Part shown: positions 10,974-24,300 of the stretch, in pieces
How the letters are laid out: each line of letters opens with the position of its first letter
How positions within the stretch are numbered: position 1 is the stretch's first letter
Made by a program: the position numbers and the translations under genes
NCBI GenBank assembly: GCA_963969395.1
Contig: OZ017802.1
Location: 17,639,410-17,703,409 of the forward strand
Length of the DNA: 64,000 nt
Direction of reading: 5' to 3'
Source of the DNA: Pseudoscleropodium purum
Lineage: Eukaryota; Streptophyta; Bryopsida; Hypnales; Brachytheciaceae
Notes under the pieces: generated by a model
What the model was told of the DNA's origin: nothing
Databases searched by the model: none
Seen by the model: only the letters and a program-made list of their open reading frames with translations

Positions 10974-13900
10974 ATGAGCCGAGACAAGAAGGTCGTGCGC
11001 GCGGAGCGAGAGCCCGTCTGTGATGATTCGAGCAAGCGCCGCAAGTTGGATACGCATGGAGGTGCGAGCAGTCGTGATTGCACATTTTAACTATCCCTTT
11101 TTTTTCTCGGTTTACTGATTACATTTGCTTGAGTTTGATTTTGTGTCCGGATTATTCATTGTTGGATTAATCGAACGATGAAGGATTTTGATTTGGCAGA
11201 TTGGTATGGTTTTGGATTGAATTAGGATTTAGGTTTTGTGAGATGAGCTGTGTAATGTAGGTATACGCATTTCGTAATTGGATAGACTGCGATTTGAAGC
11301 TGCATAGCTAGTTTAGGCATAGTGGTTGGTGGATTTCCGTTAGTAAGGCGAGCCGCGCTTCAAGCCCTAGTGTGTCTGTGTGGTAAGGGTGCGCATTGCA
11401 TTACTCGCTGCGTTGATGGGCGACTTGTATCGCACCAGGTTGCTTTGGTTCCTGATAATTGACCTGAAATGATTTTTGTAAGGGTGCTGGTGGAGGTGTG
11501 CTCTGTTTTCAAGATCAGCTGAGTGAGGCAGAGGATTACCATTGTGTACTCAGTTTGGTTACCGTCTGATAAGTGCTCGGGTCATTTGTTGGCGTGTGTA
11601 ATTTGGTGTCAGGCGCCTAACATTTTTGAATAATTGATATATATTTTGGCGATCAACGGTCTTCTCTGTATCAAATCTAACTATTCTTACAGTGGAATAT
11701 TAGTTTCTGAGTTTTTGGATAACAATTCAAACTTTAGGCTACCAAATGAATTAAAATGTTTGGCACCTGCCATATGGAGCCCATAATTTGATCGCCTAAC
11801 ATTTTATTCAATTGGAATGTATAGATGAGTTCCTTTTCAGAGTTTAATCACTTCGAATCTTTCTTAGTTAAGGTTCAGTAGTTTTCAAGCGTTGAGTACT
11901 CGCTTTGATTTTAACATATGGGAATTATGACGTGCCGTATATTTTCTGTGACGAATTGGAGTCACTTTAAACGAAATCAAACAAAGAATATGCTATTGAG
12001 TGAATTTCTTTTCCTCACAGTTCGAGTGGTTGTCGCATTGCGCAGTGACTGGGAAGTATTGCAACGCAGACGAATCAATCACTTTGCATCTTGGTGAGTC
12101 CATTGGCTTATATCATAAATTTCCGTTGCTGGTCCACCGTTGTAACTCGTTGTATGAGCACAATGTTGCGTTATCTCTCCTGTTACCTACGAGTTGTTTC
12201 ATTCAAAATTGCTTGATTACCTTGTACTTAGTAAGACTTAGAATGCCGGGATGTTTTTACAGTTCGTTAGAATTGGTCAGTGCGCTCGTAATCGCTTATT
12301 CTGACTTGTGCTTGATGCAATGCAGTTAGAACTGCCAACGATCTACATGGAGACGAAGATGAGCTTTCATTCCCTCCGGAGTTCACGGAACGTTTTTTCG
12401 GGGAAGAAGGAAAAATATATGGATACAAGGGGTTGAAGGTCTTTTACTTACCAGCTCGTTCTCTTCTAGCATTACTTGGATTGCTATTATTTCTTTTCCA
12501 GTGATGCAGGTTTTGACGAAACATGTTGCCAGCAGATTGATGTGTGGCTTCACACTGTCTCCTTCTATGCGCACGCTAATATTCACTACGATGTGAAACT
12601 TCGGGTATGTCTTACTCGTGGTTTGTTTGTGTTATCCCTGTGAGTTGTATAAGCCAATGATTTGAATGTGGCAATTAAGTTAAATATACATGGATCCTTA
12701 GCAAACTACAAACCATCAAGCAACTTGCACGATTGAATTTTATCTGCAATATCTTCATGATTACGAAATCGTTTCATAGACGAGATGTTGCATTTCCTGA
12801 ATGTTACCATCATGATGTTGCTAATTAATTATTAAATAGTGATCATTCTGCGTACTTCAGGATGGAGGGCCTGGGAACCCAACTGCAAATCTTCCTGCAA
12901 AAATGAAGGTGAATCCTTTGTATACTACCGATATATTGTCAGCGTATGCAGTATCAATGCTTTTACAAGAATATTTTCTAGTTTTCTGACGATCGCTAAG
13001 AGGTCGAGGATCAGCTTCTTGATTGCTTTTTGGTCAAGAAAACATCACTTAAGCATTATTTTTAGAAATTTCTGTGTGCATGTTAATGGTGCAGGAAATT
13101 TTTGGTGAGGCTCTGATTGAGAATCGCGAAGCTTTTCTTGAAATTATACCCCAGTCTACTGATTCTTTCTTGTAAGTGAATAGGCCTCTTTACTTTTTCC
13201 TTTCAAGGGATATTTCTGAGCATGTTTGATTTTAGGTTGAAGAGTAGCTGGCTGGAATCTGGGGTCTCCGTTTGTTAATTGCTTGCCAACACTGTGGATG
13301 GTGGGCTTGACAGACAAGTGCTCAAGGAGGAGGGGCAGTTTGTTGATTCCTGGAGAGCAGATTGCGGGAACTCGGCAAATGGCAAACTGCGACAGGTATC
13401 AGAGTTTCTGCATTTGTTCTTCAAGCGTCCATGACGGTATACAGATGGCATGTTTGTAGACAACGCTAATATTTTATTGAACCTTTTATTGAGGATAGTT
13501 TTGAATGCTGATACAAATTAGGTGGAATTATGTGGGTGTTTATCAGCTGAAGCGTACCGAGTTGGGGAAATGTATCAGTCGTTATGTTACACACATAGCT
13601 TCCTGTTTTGTGGTTATGAGAATCAGGATCTGTTATGCTGACATTTTATGAGTCGAGACCATGCTACTGAAAACCAACTGGTTGTTGTCGATACAGTTAT
13701 GGATGAATGTTATCGTCCATATCGCCAAAATAGGGAAAGACCTCATTCTTCTCAAACTTTGCATTTATTCTTCGTTAGTTCACCAATTTATCATTCATAT
13801 TGTTTTCGTTTCTTTTGTGTTACCATCCAGATTGTGCGCTTAGAGCTGAACGATGCTCGAGTGAGGAAGTTTTACACTTGCCTGATACCTTTGATCTCCT

Positions 13901-15240
13901 TATTCATTGATGGTGAGTTGCATACTTAAATTAGAACCGTAGTATGTACATATAACTTTAGTATCTGGTTTTTAAAATTTTATTGTTTACTAGAAGGACC
14001 TCGCTTCCAGTTATTTTGTTTTGATTTAGCTGCATCTTTTAAGAGCTGTAGATCTAACCTACTATCTGAATTTGATTATCTTGCAGGCGGGTTGCCTATT
14101 GAAAGTGATGACCCTAGGTGGGAAATTTATGTGTCACTGGAAGGTGAAGGTCCAGAGATAGTAGTCACTGGATTTTGCACAGTCTATCGCTTCTACAGCT
14201 ACCCTGAAAGCACAAGGTTGAGGGTTAGCCAGGTATACAATTGACCCCCGTCTGCTTTCTTGATTCAATACATTATAAGGATCTAATGTGGCCTAAGTAA
14301 TGATAGTTTTAGGCTTGAGGTCTCATTAGCAGAAGAGTTGAATTCGTGTCCCAATGGTTGTTGATATGTTTATTGTATAGTAGATTTCTAATTAGGTCTC
14401 TTCTTATCTTTTTTGGAACAGATTCTGGTTCTCCCTCCTTATCAGGGACAAGGGTATGGATATAGGATGTTGGAGACAATCCATAGAATAGCTATCGAAC
14501 GCAATTGCTATGATATCACCTTCGAAGATCCCTCAGATAGCTTGCAGGAGCTGCGTGAATGCATGGATGTACAACGTCTTCTGCAGTTTCCGATTGCTGT
14601 CACAGCTCTCTCCTTGTGTTTAGCCAGATTTCGCACCATGGCAAACAGTGAAATGGAGATTGCAACTACTTCAGGACAGGACTCGATTCCTGATTCTTCC
14701 GACTCTTTCACCAAGGGCAACAGTAAGTCATCTCAGATGTCGAAGTCCAGTACAATTATTGATAGGAGTTATAAGACCATATTGGTGCCTCCTTCAGTGG
14801 TAGTAGAGGGAGCGAGGAAGGCTTTGAAAATCAACAAGGGGCAAATGAAACGATGTTGGGAGACCCTGCTCTTTCTGCAGTTAGAATCATCAGAGATGGC
14901 CATACAGGAGGCATTCAGGGAGCTCCTTGTGAAGAGACTTCATGCTGAGATTTTTTCAAAAAAAGATGAAGATGTTGGTCAAGGGAAGCAGATAACCGAC
15001 ACAAACAATGATTACAACATTGATAAAACTTTCACCATGATGCGTGTCCAACAATCGGACGCCAACAGTTCTGATCCAAAGATGATTGGTGACGTCCTCG
15101 ACGCTAGCGATGAAGAGAAGAAGCTGCAAGCCCTTCAAGAGCTTCTCGAAGAACGCGAAGTAGAGCTGCAAGCTGTGGCCGACAAGGTATCTTTAAGGTG
15201 TAAAAAGCTGGGCATCTCGGTGAAGGTCAGGGATGTATAA
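10974..15240 (+). CDS. HAT1: Histone acetyltransferase type B catalytic subunit (HAT1/HAG2 family)
   Basis: GNAT-family enzyme that acetylates newly made histone H4 before chromatin assembly. Proposed exons: 10974-11061, 12021-12093, 12326-12438, 12533-12604, 12861-12908, 13095-13171, 13236-13263, 13327-13395, 13831-13912, 14087-14232 and 14422-15240 (stop TAA). Hallmarks are FFGEEGKIYGYKGLK, DDPRWEIYVSLEG, FCTVYRFYSYPESTRLRVSQ and the acetyl-CoA loop LPPYQGQGYGYRMLE (Q-x-x-G-x-G). These are followed by DITFEDPSDSLQELRE as in HAT1 proteins. The N-terminus starts MSRDKKVVRAER with a basic SKRRKLD nuclear-signal-like stretch. The exon 1 to exon 2 junction does not fit in phase as written, so a small exon may be missing. 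The intron before 13327 (63 nt) is also uncertain. The acceptor at 12531-12535 is agcag, a possible tandem (NAGNAG) site. Confidence 0.88.
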
Positions 15241-15360
15241 TCAACATATATGAGGTAGCATGTAGTGTTGCGTAGATAATTTTGCATCACTAGTCGATAT
15301 TTGGGTTAGATCTGATTTTCTAAAGAAAAATATCGACTAGGGATATTTTTCTTTTGGGTT
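15241..15360 (+). other. HAT1 3' flank with a 12-bp hairpin and short direct repeat
   Basis: ctagtcgatatt at 15290-15301 pairs with aatatcgactag at 15329-15340 (12-bp stem, 27-nt loop). tttgggttagatctgatttt occurs in the loop region (about 15300) and again at about 15353. A transcribed hairpin in the 3' UTR is likely; its role is unknown. Confidence 0.55.
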
Positions 15361-18300
15361 AGATCTGATTTTTTACTTAGAACAATGACAAAGCGAAATC
15401 CTCATCTTCATCATCAGTGCAAACTTCACTGAGATGTAGATAACCGTTTTCCAGCCCACAGATCCGTTTGGTAGACCCTATGTATGTATTCCGGTTTTGA
15501 TTCTTGACCGAGGTGGATACGATACTCTTTAGTCTGAGGCTCGACTGGGGTACTTATAATTATTTTCTTTCAAAATTTTAGGCTTTCTACTGTATATGCG
15601 TCGATATTGTAATGGATTTTGAACTGTGTTAACAGGGTTCTTTTGCCCAATGTGATTCACCTCGATTTTGAAATTCCTAGTTATATTTCTTCCCTCCCTA
15701 AGTTCTTCCAAAATCTCCCTGTAAGAAATTTGAATTGGTTGATTTTTTCAACACATGAATGCATCTTGGTTCCCGAAAAAGGTTACTAGATTCACCACAT
15801 AACCTATGTGACTTTGTTAAAACTTGTTTGGGTTTTATGACCAATGAACTGAAAAATGAATGTAAGCTTAATTTTCAAAAGTCATGTGAAACACCTCCAC
15901 TGGATTTGTCTTTTTAGATAAGGGAATCTTCCATTGAGTGGTGGATTATTCAATTCTAAGATTTTATGATTATTCACATAAGATTTTAATCTTTGAGGAT
16001 GCCAAAGCTATTTTTCAGCCAATGAATGACAAAGAATCTTTCTATGTAGGACAAAAGTGTAACTATTCATCTTTGGAATTTTATGAGAAAAGGGGAGGTC
16101 TTGTACAGTACAATAGTTTGATTCTCAATGAGGACTTGTGGATTTTTTCAAACCAATGTTTCACATGGTACGAAAAGGGATGATTTCCACAATCACTAGC
16201 CTTGTCCTTTAAGGATTAATCATATACATATATGGAAAGAATATTTGCAACATAAGAAAATTTTCACAACTTTCCATTTTATTGCATATATATAATATAT
16301 AAATTTTATCTTCAATATGGGTAAGAAAAATCCTACAATAGATCAATGTGCAAATACATAACCCTCAAATGTGCAAGTTCACCAACTCATGTATGTATGC
16401 AATACATTTATTGTAAGATTACATTCTTCCAATTTTCAAGAACAATTGATGATAGTTTATATTTTTTAAAACTATGCACACATTATTGCATGACAATAAA
16501 ATGTGCAAAATATTTGAAATCTCTATTTAGGAAAATTATCAAATCCTTGTAGACAAATTCATCTTTAAATTAGAAAATTGCTAATGCATGTGCACAACAT
16601 TATGTACTTGGTCTATGTAAAAAGTCACAATTTGGCAATTGAAAAAATTAAAATTTTGTACACCAATAGTTAGATTATAACATGTTGAGTTTCCAATTGC
16701 AATAATCATTCATTGAATTTTGGATAATTTTCAAATGAAGTGAAACTTGAATTTGTCAATTTTCATTTTCTTTGAGAAATAATTTATAAAATATTTGATA
16801 TTTTGAAAGCAAATATAGGCAAATGGAAAATTCACTATTTGGATGATGGGATTTAGTAGTGTAGGAATTATAAGATTCTTCTACACCAATAAAATTAAAT
16901 TGGAAAATTTAAACTATAAAAACTAAAACCTACAATAAAGCTATATATGCATTGGCTTACCCCAAGGTCCTCATCATCTTTGTTAGCAAGCTAGGCTTAT
17001 CATTCCTTTAGAGTTTAATATTGCCTTCTTTGACCAAAGTTTTTGATCTAACTACAAGGTTGTAGAAAATTTAAAGAGGGGAAATTTTCTATTTAACTAG
17101 TTTTGTAACAAATTTGTTAGACACTACCAATAATCACAATATAGCTACTAAATAAGCAACTTTGCTACAAAAAACTCTATACTTGTGGCAATGGCTTACT
17201 TTTAGTCAAGTAAGGTACTTAAAAAGGTACTCCCAAAATTACCTATAGAGGGCATTTTGCCACAATTGCACCTTATTGTATCTTTATATTGAGAGAATTA
17301 TAAACAATTTGTATAATGACAACTTCAATGTGAAATTGGGGGTCAAAGAATTGGAATTGGATTGGAAAGTTACAATTTGATGATTCTCATGAATATTGTC
17401 TTGCAATTTCTATACCTGACAAAAGGTTCATTTATTCATTCATTATTTTGCAATCTTGAGTGAAGTTTTTTTTTGTTATTGTTGCAACCATGTAGCGAAT
17501 TACAATAGAATCCAAATGAAAAAGAAGAATTCATTTGTAGAAACTATATGTTTTTGCTTAGACCATTTATAAATATGTCTCTTTTTTTCCTCAAAAATGA
17601 TTTGACAAAAATTCACAAGCATAATTCTCTAATTTCTTGTTCTACTACAAAAAATAAAATATAGAATGACCAAAAGGGATCATCCTACCTAAAGTGACAA
17701 CTTGCACCTAAATGCAACATTTTTTTTGGATCCCATTGTCTCAAGGGGTGAATTAGCAAAGTTTTCGATGACATTATTAATTAGCAAATTCAAGAGAAAT
17801 GCTCAAAGTAGTTTTGTAATTTATTGAGGCCTTGATAATAATACAAAGTATTTTACATATTTTCAAAGTTGAGAATGTCGGGTGTCCTATACTAGACTTA
17901 CCTTGAATAGACTCACCTTTGAAGAACAAATTGTCTTAATACTTTGATTGCTATAAAAAAAACTCTTCACCTCTCATCAATAGATTTTGAAATCTTGTGG
18001 TAGATTGAGTCATGTGACTTCATTCAAATTCACTCATGAGGGTATTGATGAATAGAGAGTATTGCAATTAGGTGTACTTACCTTACTTTGAAAAGGATGA
18101 GACCTATCACTAAATGTACTTTGCCAAAAATGATCTGATTTGTCGACATTCTTCATTTCTACAAGGAATCTTGAAAGTCGTCTCTCAATTACTTTTTGAC
18201 CTTAGTAGTGTCCTTCTAGGATTAACTCTAAAACTTCATGATTAAGGTAACTACACCTAAAATTGTCTAAATAAGTATTTCAATATGACTCCCACTATTC

Positions 18301-18559
18301 TAGTGATATTTTTTGAGTGAAAAAAAATCATCAAAATAAAATTCTAGTGAAGTCTTTTTGATAGTCGAAAGGAGAAGTCTTCTTGATAGTTGAAAAGAGA
18401 TTCTTAAAATTTATTTTTTAGGCTCTATATGAATTTTCAATGTGATGAATTTTCATGAATTTTCAAAGTGCTGAAAATAAGTGTTTCCAAAACCAAGACC
18501 CTCTAGTATAATGTGAGTACATTTTAAACTATAAAGATTTAAACTTTAAACATAAATCG
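15361..18559. other. AT-rich spacer, no gene seen
   Basis: Low-complexity AT-rich sequence. The ORFs are short and lack codon structure. No recognisable repeat termini were found. Confidence 0.5.
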
Positions 18560-20560
18560 TTAGGGTGTCGGATTTAGGTGTTGTGACCTTTTATCTTCTG
18601 TTGACACAAAACTAAGGCCTCCCCCCCAAACTGGGCTGGGCGGGCAAGTCCGCTTGAACCTTGGCAGGTTTGGCGGGAACCAACTCCCGCCAAAGAAACT
18701 GCCCCCGACCTGGCAAACCACATGACCTTGGGAACAGGCGTGAGTTCCCATACTGATCGACGGCGATCCTCGGCTCGTGCAGATCGGACGTCGGAGAGGA
18801 CGGGGACCATTCTTCAGCTTTCTGCTGTTCAATGCCATTCAACAACGAGGGCCCCAGTTTCAATGCGATGGCGATCCTCCACTTTCCCGCTCTGTAATTG
18901 CTACTTGCCCTTTAGGGTTTTAACAGCAGCTTGTATTATTGCATTTGTGGGGGCAGACTTTGTATTTGCAGCTCCTTGAAATCCAATTTTTAGTTGGAGG
19001 TTTGTTCCTTTCGCGATTAAAGACCGGCACCACGCTTTTCTGTGGAATGTGGAGAAATCGCGCTGGATATAGGTGAGTTTGTGAAGCTTCTTGATTTGTT
19101 AGTTTGCAGAACGTAGATGAAATTTGTGAGAACATTTCGGTGGTTGCAGGGGGGAATTTGTTCAATGTGTGGAATGACGTTTAAAGGTTATGCAATAAGC
19201 GTTTTATCTAGAGTATTGTTGGTAGAAATTTACAACGGTGCCTGTGACTTCTTAAGGTTATGCAATGACTTAGAGTAGTGTTTGGAGAAATTTACAATGG
19301 TGCCGTGATGTTTTTAAGGCCATGCAATGAGCTTTAGAGTAGTGTTGGTAGAAAATTACAACGGTGCTTGTTGTTTGTTTACATTGTTGAAGTTGTGCTG
19401 ATTTAGGTGGAATGAAAGGAAAGTAGCTCCCTGAAGTGAATTTAGATAATGGACAAAAAGAAAGGTTGGGGTTCGGAGTCCTTGGTTTCTGATTCTCGTA
19501 GCCCTTCTTGATTTTTTTCTTGCAGGTTTGAAAGGGTAACGATTGAGCGTTGAGGGAATTTAAGAGTGCTTGAATGGTACGTCAGCTCCTGTGCTGGAGA
19601 CTGCTTGATAGTGCCATGAGGACGAGAACGCCGTGATTATGGGGCCAGGTTTGCATGAACTCTGAACACACTATTCATGAAATTGGTTATCTTTTAAGCG
19701 TTAATAATGTGATGTACAAGTAGTTCTTCCTCTAAATTTAGGTAGGTCTAGATTGAAGTTTTCGTAGAGCTTTACCATTTGGCGAAAAATTGCCAGTTCA
19801 ACTGCTATTCCTTCAAGAGTCTTGCATCCCGACCCACCGGATTCTTCCACTGCCGTCGAATGGGCTGTCCATGCCCCTACGACTCCCCCCGTTGTGGTTT
19901 GCAAGTTGGAATGATCTTCTCCTTGACTTGTTGTTATTGATTTGAGAATAACAGGACCAAATCATTTACCACATACTGTACGCATGCAGGCATACGTTTG
20001 TCTCTTCAGACCGAGGGAAAGATACACTTCTGCTCAGCTTGAGTTCCCCAGGAAGGCGATTGGCAGAATCAAATCTGTTTGGAGCTGACGCTGTTTTATT
20101 CTGCGGAGTTATGGGGGTGAATCTCGGTGTTGCACGAATCTGACTCCAATTTACAGGTATGCTTCCCAAGTGATTGGAGGACACTACGGTTTTGCTTGTG
20201 ATGTGGATCCTGAATCTCCCTTGGAAGTCATAAACTAGCTAGTTGTGAAGCTTGGTTTGTGGATGTTCTTGACGTGGGTTATTTTTTGGAGATTGCTGTC
20301 GCGAGTTGATGGTGGTGACCGCTCTTTTGTGGCTACTGGAGTCGAGTTTGGGGATCTCCGAACTTAGTGATAAATAAACTCTACATATACTGCTAAAGCA
20401 CCTTTGCCAGCATAGAAACGAACCAATCAAACATTGGAACTTACACAAGAATCCTGTGTGCCCTTCACGGTTATCGAGTAAAGCTCACTGGACTTACTGC
20501 TCCAGGGCTCCTCTCTACCATCCTTACCGGATTCTAACGTTCCTCAGTACGTTATTGGAG
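18560..20560 (+). pseudogene. Diverged copy of the TIR-gene leader region (no TIR exon left)
   Basis: This higher-GC island has no convincing coding frame. From about 19400 to 19985 it aligns by eye with the leader of the right TIR gene at about 45905-46510. Shared blocks in the same order are ttggtttctgattctcgta, a cttgcaggttt splice-acceptor-like stretch, gagaacgccgtgattat, gtttgcatgaactc/gtttgcatcaactc, gaagttttcg/caagttttcg, and a final gatcttctccttgacttg shared exactly. The sequence before and after may be further leader or unrelated. It lies about 1 kb before FPG and could overlap the FPG promoter. Confidence 0.6.
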
Positions 20561-21369
20561 CATCCTAATTTAAAATGTATACTTGCTGAACATCTCAGGC
20601 GTTTGCACTGAAAGGAATGTCCCATTGCATGGAGGGCATACACCCAGGCACTGCCCCGAACAGCGTCATTGTTTGATTTAAACGTAATAGAATTTCAACT
20701 AGAGCAAAAAGCTTCACGAGAATGAATAGCTATTATTGAGACTAGTCATAAAACTAGCTTCACAACTAGCTAGTTCAAAACTTTCTTGAACTAGCTTCAA
20801 AACTGTGGATGCAACCTTAGAGATTGTGTCCACACTCTGGTTGAAACATGTATTTTTGCGTTATTGTTTTTCTTCAATAAAGAATCGACCATCACTAGCC
20901 CAATGATCCAGAACGTGTACATATTTGCCGAGACCGGTAAAAAGAGAAGTGATCATCTCTTCTGAAGGGAAGTTTACATTGAGAAAGGAATGTTATTGGC
21001 GATAGAACTGCCTGTCTCACCATCACAGGTAGACATCAAAAACTAGCATAATGCAAGAATAGTGAATATTCTAGTATGTTGATTCATAGTACCTGGTCGC
21101 AGCTTAACGTCGTGACAATGGTCTGAAGACCATTGTGAATGAAGAGTCTGCCTGGGGTTGTTTGAGTGAGTCTCACGACTGATGTGTGGAGGGTCTCTGC
21201 TTTTACTTTAACGTAACATTTCTTATGGTGTTCCCTGTGCTGTGTTTTAGGGGTGGAGAAAGGATCTTTGGGGATAGTGCCATTGGGAGGGACTTTAGGA
21301 TTTCCGTCGTTGGGGTTAGCCTGCTAGTGAAGGTTTCGTTCTGGGAGGAAGTCTAAACGGTGGGGCAAG
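20561..21369 (+). promoter_or_regulatory. FPG upstream region
   Basis: About 800 bases before the FPG start with no recognisable gene. It contains a run of related actagct/ctagttc words near 20740-20800 and no clear TATA box. Confidence 0.35.
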
Positions 21370-24300
21370 ATGCCGGAGCTACCGGAAGTGGAGGCAGCCA
21401 AAAGGCTAGTGGACAGCCACTGCCTGGGAGCGACGATTGTGAAGGCCATTGTGGACAGCGATAACAAAGTGATCGATGGCTTAACGGCGACTGCACTTCA
21501 GGAGGCCCTGACTGGGAGAAAGATTGTAGGTGCCCATCGGAAGGGCAAGCATATGTGGCTGGAACTCGACTCTGCTCCTTGGCCCTCCTTCCAGTTTGGT
21601 GCGTACACGATGTCCTCGTCAATTCCTATCCCGGACTTTTCCTTTTCTGAATGACGTCCTTCTTTTTCATTGCTTCTTTTATGTTGGTGTGAATGGCACT
21701 AAGGGAACTACACGTAATTTTGTACGTCTCTTGTAGCCCTTCAAGCTCTATAGTCTTGCCTTTTTGTATTTCTAATTATCCGATGGATTGGACCTGCAGG
21801 CATGAGCGGGGCGATTATTGTGAAGGGCATTAAAGGCCCATCATACAAGAGGTAGGTATTACTTTGTGCCTTGAATGTCTGAGAATGTTGTCCATGGTGA
21901 ATGTGGAGAGCTAAGGGAGCTGAAGAAAGTGAGTTAGTAAGATGGGACATGGGTTGCGGTTTTACAATGTTATATACAAGGAGTATTGCTATATGGATTT
22001 TAGATATCTTCAAGCTTTGAATGAGTATCGGATGTGCTCATTGTTGCTTAATTGTTATTCAGGCTGTAATGAGGGCATGATGTTTTAATTTTCTAACCCT
22101 TTCTGGAAAGAACATTATGTAGATTTCAAATCGTATCGGTTACAGGTCGATATGACCTTTTTCTTTTGAATGTTGCAGCTCCAAATTGAGCGACACGGAA
22201 GAGTTTCCGTCAACTTACTCCAAAGTCCACTTGGAGGTGTGCGTCCCCTACTTCATTTCTCTAATGATCTACTTTCGTGAATAGAAAGTGGTTTGTTTAG
22301 GACAATGGCTTATACAATGACTGTTAGTGGGATAGCACGAAGTTGAAGGGTTGTAAGAGGCACTGTATGTCACTCCTACAGCAGATCTAATTTAGGTGAA
22401 TGACTCAGGTAGTTTCTATTCATATAGTACAATTATCATGACAACTTCTCTTTCTGGTCGTGTTAGCCTTTCAGAATGGGACTCTTTAGCGACTACTGCT
22501 TATTCCACGGTCTAGTTTATTTCCTCAGTTTGGTTAAGATGCATTTAGGGAGTCCGCGTGCTTTCTCTGATGCACTGGAGCCCAAACGTCCCTTTGAATT
22601 AAAGACTGCAAGCTTGTAAGCGGCGCTGATGTTACGATAATTGTTGAACATTGGTTCTTAGTCCTTCCATTTGTTTTTATTTTTGTGATATAGAATTTGT
22701 ATCTTTTATATGGCAATCTTGTTAGCGTCTGGGTATTTTAATGTGTTGGATATTGTGTCCTTAGATCTCGTTAATTTCAGATCATTATTACAAGACTTTC
22801 CTATTCCAAATCCAGTACTTGTATATTTCGAGGGATGAATTTTTTGTGGCATTGGGTTACTGATACAGCTGAAATGGGATGGTGGCATGTAGTTGGACAG
22901 TGGAGTGGAAGTGGCGTTTACTGATAAACGTCGTTTTGCTCGTGTACGCCTACTCGATGATGTACGTGTTCTTCCGAGTTTCTGTCAGTTTTGTGTTATC
23001 ACTGATCTTTGTCTTCCAGTATTGCAGTTTTGTATTCCAATTGTCTCTCCATTCCAGCAGTCGTTTTTTTGGTGTTTTTACCCATAAGATACCCTCTCAA
23101 TGAATACCATGTCTTTAATTATCCCAGCAACGCGTCTCAGTTCTTGACCATTTTGGTTGCGATTATTTTCTTTGTTTTTTTGCAGCCTTCCAAAGTGCCA
23201 CCGATTTCTGAGCTGGGTTCTGATGCTTATTTAGAGCTTCCCAGTGCAAAAGAATTGATTGAAGCTTTCAAACCTAAGAAAGGATCCGTTAAAGCCCTTC
23301 TTCTTGATCAGGTACTGCATAGGGGAAGGGCCTTTTTTTGGTTTAGCATTTGACCCATGGTCGCTCGCAATTCTAAATCGTCATGGTAGGCATATCTCAG
23401 TGAAACGTGACAGAGGCATGATGTGCAATGTCTTTAAATTTTGTGTTCTGATGATTCTGATCATTTTTCAGGATCCTCTAAATAGTTGGATTTTTGGCAG
23501 GCGTGACAATAACGCAAGTTCGTTTGTCCCTGCAGAGTTTTCTTGCAGGCATTGGAAACTGGGTGGGAGATGAAGTGCTTTACCAGGTATTCCTTGGGCT
23601 TTTTTGACGAACTAGAGTTGACTGTAGGACGTGCTTTATTTTGTTATCATTTCTTCATAATTTACACTTTAGACATGCTAGCAGTGGTTCCTAGATCTGA
23701 ACCGTGTCAGTCGAGGTTGTACTGTGTAGCGACTTCATAAATATCTATTACCATATGAACACTTGGCACAGTGGTGCTTAGGAAGGTCTAAATGTGACTT
23801 AATTGACGTTGTGTGGAATATGTTCTTATTTTGTCCATGAACGGAGGCTTGTGACGTGAGATCTCTGAGGTTTGTGTTCTCCTAATTAAGAATGATGATT
23901 ATTTTCAGTCAAAAATTCACCCCGAGCAGTCAGCAAATTCTTTGAAGGAAGAGGAAGTCACCAGATTGCACTCTGCCATTCGAGAGGTATGAACCTCATT
24001 TCAGACTATAAGTCGTGTATCATCGAGCTTTCTTTTGATCTCTGGTTTCCTTGACAATAATATTGGCTGGGCCAGCAATTTTGGTGCTTCTAGGTGGGGT
24101 ATTGTTAAATCCTCTTGCTACCGAATGTTGAAACTATTTTCAACCAAAGGGAACCTCTTTGTGTTGATTTGTGTTGATTGTGAAAGTGCATTATCATTTT
24201 TGGTTTTATATGGATTTAACTCAGATTAGCATTTCTGATTGCGGTGTAGTCTTTTTTTTTTTATAGGTTTTGGATAAGGCAGTTTCCGTCGATGCAGACA

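Noticed and set aside
13264..13326. In-frame TAA in HAT1 as a pseudogene mark
   Set aside because: A 63-nt GT-AG intron removes it in phase; the rest of the gene is intact.
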